Source: Rhodobacteraceae bacterium UBA3069
GTDB taxonomy: Bacteria; Pseudomonadota; Alphaproteobacteria; Rhodobacterales; Rhodobacteraceae
DNA: 28,173 nt
Direction of reading: 5' to 3'
NCBI GenBank assembly: GCA_002366795.1
Contig: DFBX01000107.1
Location: 1 to 28,173, forward strand
How positions within the stretch are numbered: position 1 is the stretch's first letter; each line of letters opens with the position of its first letter. The position numbers and the translations under genes were made by a program. Under the pieces are notes generated by a model. That model was given only the letters and a program-made list of their open reading frames with translations, had not been told where the DNA came from and searched no databases. This document shows positions 22,286-28,173 of this stretch, in pieces.

Positions 22286-24733
22286 ATGGATTCCCCGACC
22301 CACGATACCCTGCGCCTTGAAGTGACTGGCCTGAACTGCGGCGGTTGCGTGCGGCGGGCCGAGACCGCGTTGAACGGGGTAGATGGCGTCACCGCGGCGC
22401 GGGTCAACCTAGCCACCAAGCGCGCCGAGGTCGAGGTCCAGCCCGGCGTCGGCCCCGACGATTTGAGGCAAGCCCTTGAAAAGGCGGGCTATCCTGCCGC
22501 TCAAGAAGATATCCGGTTGACTGTCGAAGGCGCGACCTGCGGCTCTTGCGTGGCGCGGATCGAGGCGGCGTTGAAATCCGTGCCCGGTGTGCTGGACGCC
22601 ACGTTCAACCTGGCAACGGGGCAGGCGCGGGTGCAGGCCTATTCCGCTGCCGTCACGCCCCAGGCGCTGACCGCCGCAGTAAAGCAGGCCGGATACACCG
22701 CCACGGCAGAGCAATCCGGCGACCAGGCCGCGGCGCGCGAGGCGGCAGAGATTGCAAGGCTGAAGCGCGACACGCTGATCGCGGCGGCGCTGACTGTGCC
22801 GGTGGTGATATTGGCCATGACCGGCCATGTGATCCCCGCCTTTCACCACTGGATTATGAATTCCATTGGGATGACAATGTCTTGGGCGGCGCAGTTCATC
22901 CTGACGACGGCGGTTCTGGCCTGGCCGGGGCAGCGGTTTTACCGTCTTGGCGTGCCCGCGCTGATGCACCGCGCGCCGGATATGAATGCGCTTGTGGTTG
23001 TAGGTGCCAGCGCGGCCTGGGCCTATTCCTGTGTGGCGCTGTTCGCGGGCGGGTTGCTGCCAGAAGGCACGCGCGATGTCTATTTCGAGGCTGCGGCGGT
23101 GATCGTGACGCTGATCCTTGCGGGGCGCTGGATGGAGGCGCGCGCGCGCGGTCGTGCCGGTGCCGCGATTCGGCGGCTGGCCGGATTGCAAGTGCGCGAT
23201 GCGCGGGTCCGGCGGGACGGGGCATGGCAAGAGGTTAGCATCGCAGCACTGGAAACCGATGATCTGGTCGAGGTCAAGCCCGGCGCGCGGGTGCCAGTGG
23301 ACGGGATCGTGACCGAGGGCCGGTCGGATATCGACGAAGGCATGATCACCGGAGAGCCGATCCCGGTGTCGAAAACCGTTGACGACCAAGTGGTTGGCGG
23401 CACGGTCAACGGGTCCGGTCCATTGGTGGTGCAGGTCACGGCGACCGGCGGCAACACGGTTCTGGCGCAGATCATGGAGGCCGTGGCCGAGGCGCAGGGC
23501 GCCAAGCTGCCAGTGCAGGCGCTGGTGGATCGGGTGACCGCGGTTTTCGTACCCGTTGTGATGGTCATTGCATTGATAACATTTGCCTTTTGGTTCGATC
23601 TTGGGCCAAAGCCCAGTCTTGGGCTGGCGCTGGTCGCGGCGGTCTCCGTTCTGGTGGTGGCCTGCCCTTGCGCGATGGGGCTGGCGACGCCGACCTCGAT
23701 CATGGTGGGGACGGGGCGAGCCAGTGAGTTGGGCGTTCTGTTCCGCCGTGGCGACGCGCTGCAACGGCTGCAGCATATTGATATTATTGCCTTCGACAAG
23801 ACAGGAACCCTGACCGAGGGCAAGCCAGCCCTGACCGATCTGGCAGTGATCGAAGGCCTGGATGAAAACGAAACCCTTGGCCTGATCGCGGCGCTGGAGG
23901 CGAAAAGCGAACATCCCGTTGCCCGCGCCATTTTGGCCGAGGCAGAGGCGCGCGGCCTGACCATTGCCGACGCGCAAGAGATGAGCGTTCACGTCGGCGA
24001 GGGCGTGTCGGGCACAGTGAGTAAAGCCGCTGTCAGCGTCGGCTCCGCGCGGTTTATTCACTATGTTCCCAATGGGTTGCATGGCAAAGTTGACTTTTGG
24101 GAAAGCGCCGGCAAAACGGTCTTGCTGGCCACTGTCGATGGCGAAACGGTGGCGGCCATGGCCATTTCTGACCGAATTCGCCCCGAAGCGCCGCGCGTGA
24201 TCGCGGCGCTGAAAGAGCGCGGCATCGTTCCCGCCATGATCACCGGTGACAGCCACAAGGCCGCCGCCTATGTGGCGCGGGAATTGGGCATCGACCGGAT
24301 CACCGCCGAGGTTCTGCCCACCGACAAGGCTGAGGCGGTCAAGGCATTGAAAAGAAATGGCAAAGCACTGGCCTTTGTCGGGGATGGAATCAATGACGCA
24401 CCGGCCTTGGCAGCTTCGGATGTGGGCATCGCGCTGGCCTCTGGCACGGATGTAGCGATGGAGGCGGCGGATGTTGTCCTGATGTCGCACGACCTTGGCG
24501 CGGTGGTCACGGCGCACCGTATCAGCCGGGAAACAATGAAGAATATCAAGCAGAACCTGTTCTGGGCCTTTGCCTACAATGTCGCGCTGATTCCGGTTGC
24601 GGCGGGGCTTTTGGCGTCGATGGGCGGCCCGATGTTGTCGCCGATGCTGGCCTCGGGGGCGATGGCCATGTCCAGCGTGCTGGTGGTGGGCAACGCGCTG
24701 CGGTTGCGCGGCCTGTCCGCATTTGCGAGCTGA
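22286..24733 (+). CDS. copA: Cu+-exporting P1B-type ATPase
   Basis: An 815-residue inner-membrane pump that exports Cu(I) using ATP. Two N-terminal heavy-metal-binding domains carry CxxC at Cys18/Cys21 (LNCGGC) and Cys85/Cys88 (ATCGSC). The membrane metal site has CPC at 460-462, with YN in the seventh helix (FAYNVALIP) and MxxSS-type residues in the eighth (AMAMSSVLVVGNAL), the signature of Cu(I)/Ag(I) pumps. The actuator TGE is at 355-357, the phosphorylated Asp504 lies in DKTGTLT, and the nucleotide domain has SEHP at 541-544 and GDGINDAPAL in the hinge. ATG 22286 has GGAGA upstream. No copper regulator or chaperone gene adjoins in this window; the 97 bases after putA contain only the dyad noted. 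Confidence 0.96.
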   Translation: MDSPTHDTLRLEVTGLNCGGCVRRAETALNGVDGVTAARVNLATKRAEVEVQPGVGPDDLRQALEKAGYPAAQEDIRLTVEGATCGSCVARIEAALKSVPGVLDATFNLATGQARVQAYSAAVTPQALTAAVKQAGYTATAEQSGDQAAAREAAEIARLKRDTLIAAALTVPVVILAMTGHVIPAFHHWIMNSIGMTMSWAAQFILTTAVLAWPGQRFYRLGVPALMHRAPDMNALVVVGASAAWAYSCVALFAGGLLPEGTRDVYFEAAAVIVTLILAGRWMEARARGRAGAAIRRLAGLQVRDARVRRDGAWQEVSIAALETDDLVEVKPGARVPVDGIVTEGRSDIDEGMITGEPIPVSKTVDDQVVGGTVNGSGPLVVQVTATGGNTVLAQIMEAVAEAQGAKLPVQALVDRVTAVFVPVVMVIALITFAFWFDLGPKPSLGLALVAAVSVLVVACPCAMGLATPTSIMVGTGRASELGVLFRRGDALQRLQHIDIIAFDKTGTLTEGKPALTDLAVIEGLDENETLGLIAALEAKSEHPVARAILAEAEARGLTIADAQEMSVHVGEGVSGTVSKAAVSVGSARFIHYVPNGLHGKVDFWESAGKTVLLATVDGETVAAMAISDRIRPEAPRVIAALKERGIVPAMITGDSHKAAAYVARELGIDRITAEVLPTDKAEAVKALKRNGKALAFVGDGINDAPALAASDVGIALASGTDVAMEAADVVLMSHDLGAVVTAHRISRETMKNIKQNLFWAFAYNVALIPVAAGLLASMGGPMLSPMLASGAMAMSSVLVVGNALRLRGLSAFAS

Positions 24734-24809
24734 GCACGTCAGGGTTGCGCCTGCGATGTGGTGCGGCGGAAAATATGACCGCCAAGCGGAAATACCCATA
24801 ACTGCGCAC

Positions 24810-24838
24810 TTGGCATACCAGGACTTCTTGGCTAGCCT
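24810..24838 (+). promoter_or_regulatory. Candidate promoter for the TRAP operon
   Basis: TTGGCA (24810-24815) and TAGCCT (24833-24838) are 17 bases apart, about 50 bases before dctP. The -10 is weak. It does not fit a sigma-54 -24/-12 pattern. Confidence 0.35.
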
Positions 24839-24849
24839 CCCCCGCAGAA

Positions 24850-24869
24850 ATGGCCAGAGAAGCGGCCAT
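24850..24869 (+). promoter_or_regulatory. Leader dyad before dctP
   Basis: ATGGCC and GGCCAT, 8 bases apart, form a perfect 6-base-arm inverted repeat just before the dctP ribosome-binding site. It could be an operator or an mRNA leader stem. It also creates an ATG at 24850 in frame with dctP, which I do not take as the start because it would extend the signal peptide. Confidence 0.35.
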
Positions 24870-24888
24870 GATCAGGGAGAAAACATAT

Positions 24889-25893
24889 ATGAAAATGCTG
24901 TCGAAAGCCACAGTTGCGGCGCTTGCCTTTGGGTTTGCCACGCAGGCCGCCGCCACCGAATGGAACGTGTCCGTCTGGGGCAAGCCGCGCGTCTTCACCT
25001 CGCATATCGAGAAGCTGAACGAGCTGCTTCAGGAAAAGACGGGTGGTGAATTCAAACTGGCGATCAGCTATGGCGGCCTGTCCTCGAACAAGGAAAACCT
25101 TGACGGGATTTCGATCGGCGCATTCGAGATGGCGCAGTTCTGCGCAGGCTATCACGAGGACAAGAACCCCTCGCTGACCGTGCTGGAACTGCCCTTCATC
25201 GGCGTGAACACGCTGGAAGAAGAGGTCGCCGTGTCGAACGCGGTTTACGCGCACCCCGCCGTGGCCAAGGATCTTGCGCGCTGGAACGCCAAGCTGCTGA
25301 TGCCGTCCCCGATGCCGCAATACAACATCGTCGGCACCGGCGAAGTGCGCGATACGGTCGAGAAAATGAACGGGATGCGCGTACGGGCCACCGGCGGTCT
25401 GGGCGAGGCGTTCCGGGCTGTGGGTGCAGTGCCGACATCGGTGACCGCAACCGAAGCCTATAACGCCATGGAATCCGGTGTGGTGGATACGGTGGCATTC
25501 GCGCAGCATGCGCATTTTGCTTATCGCACCATCGATCAGGCGGATTGGTGGACCGGCAACCTGAACCCCGGCACGGTGAATTGCCCCGTCGTGGTGAATA
25601 TGGACGCCTATGATGCGTTGAGCGACGACGAACGCGCTGCGCTGGACGGGTCTATCGACGAGGCGATGGCGCATTACCTGGCCGAATACGGCGAGATTTT
25701 CGCCAAATGGGATCAGGTTCTGGCCGAAAAAGGCGTGCAAAAGGTGATGCTGTCCGACGAGGAACTGGCCAAGTTCCGCGAAGCGGCTGCTGGCCCTGCC
25801 CGCGCCGCATGGGTCGAAAAGATGAGCGCGCAAGGCATCCCCGCGCAAGAGCTGATCGACCTGGTGGACAGCACGCTGGCTGGCACCCGCTAA
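24889..25893 (+). CDS. dctP: TRAP transporter substrate-binding protein
   Basis: A 334-residue periplasmic solute-binding protein of the DctP family. Residues 1-22 are a Sec signal (MKMLSKATVAALAFGFATQA), cleaved before TEWNV. Typical parts are the PRVFTSHIEKLNELLQEKTG start, SIGAFEMAQFCAGYH, LPFIGVNTLEEE and the NGMRVRATGGLGEAF segment, where Arg164 or Arg166 should be the family's carboxylate-binding arginine. The ligand is therefore a small organic acid, not further defined. ATG 24889 follows AGGGAGA; upstream ATGs at 24850 and 24868 are in frame but lack a signal peptide. It heads a dctP-dctQ-dctM operon. Confidence 0.93.
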   Translation: MKMLSKATVAALAFGFATQAAATEWNVSVWGKPRVFTSHIEKLNELLQEKTGGEFKLAISYGGLSSNKENLDGISIGAFEMAQFCAGYHEDKNPSLTVLELPFIGVNTLEEEVAVSNAVYAHPAVAKDLARWNAKLLMPSPMPQYNIVGTGEVRDTVEKMNGMRVRATGGLGEAFRAVGAVPTSVTATEAYNAMESGVVDTVAFAQHAHFAYRTIDQADWWTGNLNPGTVNCPVVVNMDAYDALSDDERAALDGSIDEAMAHYLAEYGEIFAKWDQVLAEKGVQKVMLSDEELAKFREAAAGPARAAWVEKMSAQGIPAQELIDLVDSTLAGTR

Positions 25894-25915
25894 GCTCGAC
25901 TGACGGGACATGAGG

Positions 25916-25952
25916 CGCCCGCCCTTTGCAGATGCGCGAAGGGCGGGCGTTT
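25916..25952 (+). terminator. Hairpin attenuator between dctP and dctQ
   Basis: Perfect 11-base arms, left 25916-25926 (CGCCCGCCCTT) and right 25939-25949, with a 12-base loop, are followed by TTT. The short T-run suggests partial termination, which would give more binding protein than membrane subunits; the stem would also protect the dctP message from 3' decay. Confidence 0.75.
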
Positions 25953-25992
25953 GCCTTTAAGATCAAGGTATTGAACAGGGAAGGGGAGACGC

Positions 25993-26634
25993 ATGGCAGG
26001 CAATGCTGCGGTGCTGGAGGACGGCTCGACCCTGAGCCGCCTCGACAGGGGATTGGAAAAGATCGAAATCAGGCTGGCGCTGGTCAGCGGGCTAGCCGTG
26101 TTCGGGCTTATGCTTCTGGCGGTTTTGTCCGTCGGCGGGCGCAACCTGATCAACAAGCCGGTGCCCGGATATGTGGACTGGATCGAGCTGGCCATGCCGC
26201 TGATCGCCTTCATGGGGGTCAGCTATACCCAGCGGCTGGGCGGGCATATCCGGATGGATATCCTGATCGGCAAGCTGAAGGGGCGTCTTTTATGGACGGC
26301 CGAGCTGATTTCGGTCTTGGTGATGCTGATACTGGTGTTTTTCCTGATCTGGGGATCATGGGCGCATTTCGCGCGCTCCTTCGATTGGGCCGCCCCGCTG
26401 TGGAGCCGCGATTCCACGATTGATATCCGCCTGCCCCTGTGGCCGGCCAAGTTGCTGGCGCCGATTGCCTTTGGCGTGCTGGCCTGCCGACTGGCCCTGC
26501 AGGTCTGGGCCTATTCCCGCGCGATCGTCACCGGGGCGCAAAACCCCATCGCCGTGCCGCTGCCCCTGTCGGCGGCGGAGTTGGCCGCCGAAGAGGCACG
26601 CCATGTCAGTGCTTTGGATGAGGAGACCCGCTGA
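25993..26634 (+). CDS. dctQ: TRAP transporter small permease
   Basis: A 213-residue inner-membrane protein with four predicted helices, the DctQ subunit of a TRAP transporter, which supports the large subunit. The pattern GRNLINKPVPGYVDWIELAM is typical, as is the loop GVSYTQRLGGHIRMDILIGK. Helices are roughly at residues 31-50, 63-78, 97-120 and 151-172. AGGGGAGA lies six bases before ATG 25993. It follows dctP after a 99-base gap holding a strong hairpin. Its stop overlaps the dctM start by one base (TGATG), implying translational coupling. Confidence 0.9.
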   Translation: MAGNAAVLEDGSTLSRLDRGLEKIEIRLALVSGLAVFGLMLLAVLSVGGRNLINKPVPGYVDWIELAMPLIAFMGVSYTQRLGGHIRMDILIGKLKGRLLWTAELISVLVMLILVFFLIWGSWAHFARSFDWAAPLWSRDSTIDIRLPLWPAKLLAPIAFGVLACRLALQVWAYSRAIVTGAQNPIAVPLPLSAAELAAEEARHVSALDEETR

Positions 26635-28034
26635 TGGAAGCGATTGATATCGGTCTGATCGTATCGGGCGGCCTGCTTTTGTTCGTGTTCCTGGGGATGC
26701 GCGTGGCCTTTGCCGCCGCATTGGCGGGTTTCGTCGGCCTGACGTGGATTTTCTGGAACAAATTCGGCTATGATCCGTCCAAGTTCATGAAAGCCCTGAC
26801 AATTTCGGTGAAAACCGCAGGGCAGATCCCCCATGCGAAAGTGTCCAACCAGGCGCTGAGCCTGATTCCCACCTTTATCCTGATCGGCTATCTGGCCTAT
26901 TACGCTGGCCTGACCAAAGCCCTGTTCGAAGCCGCCAAACGCTGGGCGGGCTGGATGCCGGGCGGCATGGCGGTGGCGACGGTGTTTGCCACGGCAGGGT
27001 TTTCCGCGGTGTCGGGCGCGTCGGTCGCGACCTCGGCCGTGTTCGCGCGTATCGCCATCCCTGAAATGCAGGCAATGGGCTATAACAAACGCTTTGCGGC
27101 GGGGGTTGTGGCGGCGGCTGGCACGCTGGCCTCGCTTATTCCGCCCTCGGCCATTTTGGTGATCTACGCGATTATCGTGGAACAGGACGTGGGCAAGCTG
27201 CTGCTTGCGGGTTTTGTGCCCGGCGCGTTTTCGGCCATCGTTTACGTGTCCCTGATCGTGGGCATGGCGATGATCTGGCCGTCTTACGGGCCCAAGATCA
27301 CCGGCTATAGCTGGCGCGAGAAATTCGCCTCGCTTCCGCCGGCCTTCCCGATCTTTTTCGTGGTCGGAATCATCATCTTCTTCATCTACAATCCGTTCGG
27401 GGGCGACCCTTGGGGCACGCCTACGGAAGGCGGCGCATTGGGGGCTTTCGTGGTCTTCCTGATGGCGATGTTCAAGGGGATGCGCTGGCCGCAGCTAAAG
27501 GATGCGCTGCTGGAAACGGCGAAACTGTCGGCGATGATTTTCACCATCATCTGGGGCGTGCTGATCTATGTGCGCTTCCTTGGCTTTGCGCAGCTGCCAA
27601 GCGCCTTTGCCGACTGGATTTCAGGGCTGGAGCAATCGCCGATGCTGACGCTGGTGCTGATCCTGCTGGCCTATGCGGTGCTGGGCATGTTCATGGACGC
27701 GATCGGGATGCTGCTGCTGACGCTGCCGGTGGTCTATCCGGCTGTCATGGCCCTGAATGGTGGCGAGATGGTTTCGGCCGCGGAGTCCGCGTTCGGCATG
27801 TCCGGCCCGATGTGTGCCATCTGGTTCGGCATTCTGGTGGTGAAAATGGCCGAGTTCTGTTTGATCACGCCGCCGATTGGTCTGAACTGTTTCGTGGTTG
27901 CGGGCGTGCGGGACGACCTGACCGTTCAGGACGTGTTCCGCGGCGTGATGCCGTTCTTCTTTGCGGACGCAGCCACCATCGGGCTGTTGCTGGCCTTCCC
28001 GTGGATCGTGCTGTGGCTGCCATCCTTGGCCTAG
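26634..28034 (+). CDS. dctM: TRAP transporter large permease
   Basis: A 466-residue inner-membrane protein with about twelve helices, the sodium-driven transport subunit of the TRAP system. Features include PTFILIGYLAYYAGLTKAL, a signature FATAGFSAVSGASVATSAV near residues 120-138, GTLASLIPPSAILVIYAII, and the second half reading MFMDAIGMLLLTLPVVYP and AEFCLITPPIGLNCFVVAG. These GxSGAS and P-rich re-entrant motifs form the ion and substrate path. Together with DctP and DctQ it takes up a small organic acid, probably a dicarboxylate or similar. It shares one base with dctQ. A strong terminator follows 25 bases after its stop. Confidence 0.94.
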   Translation: MEAIDIGLIVSGGLLLFVFLGMRVAFAAALAGFVGLTWIFWNKFGYDPSKFMKALTISVKTAGQIPHAKVSNQALSLIPTFILIGYLAYYAGLTKALFEAAKRWAGWMPGGMAVATVFATAGFSAVSGASVATSAVFARIAIPEMQAMGYNKRFAAGVVAAAGTLASLIPPSAILVIYAIIVEQDVGKLLLAGFVPGAFSAIVYVSLIVGMAMIWPSYGPKITGYSWREKFASLPPAFPIFFVVGIIIFFIYNPFGGDPWGTPTEGGALGAFVVFLMAMFKGMRWPQLKDALLETAKLSAMIFTIIWGVLIYVRFLGFAQLPSAFADWISGLEQSPMLTLVLILLAYAVLGMFMDAIGMLLLTLPVVYPAVMALNGGEMVSAAESAFGMSGPMCAIWFGILVVKMAEFCLITPPIGLNCFVVAGVRDDLTVQDVFRGVMPFFFADAATIGLLLAFPWIVLWLPSLA

Positions 28035-28059
28035 CCAGAGCGTGACGGTGCAAGAAACC

Positions 28060-28089
28060 AAAGGGCGGGCCGAAGGGTCCGCCCTTTTT
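28060..28089 (+). terminator. Rho-independent terminator of the TRAP operon
   Basis: AAAGGGCGG at 28060-28068 pairs with CCGCCCTTT at 28079-28087 (further pairing inside, GAAG loop), followed by T's to 28089. Confidence 0.9.
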
Positions 28090-28092
28090 GAA

Positions 28093-28121
28093 CCTGCGAC
28101 GTTTGAAACGCTCGACGCAGG
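28093..28121. other. Inverted repeat downstream of the TRAP terminator
   Basis: CCTGCG at 28093-28098 pairs with CGCAGG at 28116-28121, and the interior holds the palindrome CGTTTGAAACG (28100-28110). It could be a leader or operator of an unseen gene to the right. The window ends 52 bases later. Confidence 0.3.
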
Positions 28122-28159
28122 TCGATCGAACATCGGTGCGGTTCAGGTTTGATGTATAA

Positions 28160-28173
28160 GGGGGGGGGGGGGG
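28160..28173. other. Terminal poly-G run, likely sequencing artefact
   Basis: Fourteen consecutive G's close the window. This is the signature of dark cycles in two-colour Illumina chemistry carried into a contig end, so these bases should not be read as genome sequence. Confidence 0.75.

Noticed and set aside
22409..24799. A 796-codon open frame antisense to copA
   Set aside because: Length alone is due to GC-rich third positions. The copA frame carries every P-type ATPase motif, while the antisense frame shows no family features.
24810..24838. Sigma-54 promoter ahead of dctP, as known for rhizobial dctA
   Set aside because: There is no GG-N10-GC pattern at the right spacing; only a weak sigma-70-like pair is visible.

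Overview
The window looks like one complete short-read contig from an alphaproteobacterium of the Rhodobacteraceae (Roseobacter-type). This rests on high GC, and on protein types and pairings familiar from that family: a short PutA with a divergent Lrp-type PutR, a PleD-like regulator divergent from a DUF3572 gene, DUF983 next to a NUDIX hydrolase, an H-NOX-like protein with a diguanylate cyclase, and a TRAP transporter. The left edge breaks inside an IS256-family insertion sequence and the right edge ends in 14 G, so both ends look like assembly limits.

Layout. 1-248: 3' end of an IS256-family element inserted into an M10 (serralysin-like) RTX protease gene, whose C-terminal remnant runs to 730. 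770-2479 (-): metG. 2876-4510 (+): a type I secretion-type RTX/beta-helix protein with a TTG start. 4500-5144 (-): an imuA-like SOS gene with a GTTC-N7-GTTC LexA box inside its promoter. 5306-8395 (+): periplasmic DsrE protein, aldo/keto reductase, lipocalin-like lipoprotein and DMT transporter. 8399-9527 (-): NUDIX hydrolase and DUF983 protein. 9775-11991 (+): EF-hand protein, ECF sigma factor, small membrane protein (putative anti-sigma) and CnrX-like periplasmic metal sensor, closed by a terminator. 12113-13510 (-): PleD-like diguanylate cyclase; 13597-13881 (+): DUF3572. 13891-14346 (-): MarR regulator, divergent from a HAD phosphatase. 15245-16858 (+): H-NOX-like protein and diguanylate cyclase. 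16910-18046 (+): AMACR-type CoA-transferase family III enzyme. 18102-18563 (-) and 18697-22188 (+): putR and putA. 22286-24733 (+): Cu+-ATPase copA. 24889-28034 (+): TRAP transporter dctP, dctQ, dctM with a hairpin after dctP and a terminator after dctM.

Themes. Two c-di-GMP synthases lie 2.3 kb apart and both have unusual inputs. The PleD-like protein has Ser where the phosphoacceptor Asp should be. The H-NOX-like partner of the second cyclase has Pro at the proximal heme His position and no YxSxR motif. The EF-hand/sigma/metal-sensor cluster and copA suggest metal and envelope sensing, and putRA with the TRAP system is scavenging metabolism. I see no phage, CRISPR array, tRNA or rRNA. Most of the window is ordinary chromosome; the most interesting parts are the apparently heme-less H-NOX/cyclase pair, the LexA-controlled orphan imuA with a probably leaderless start, and the sigma factor with an apparent stop-loss extension.
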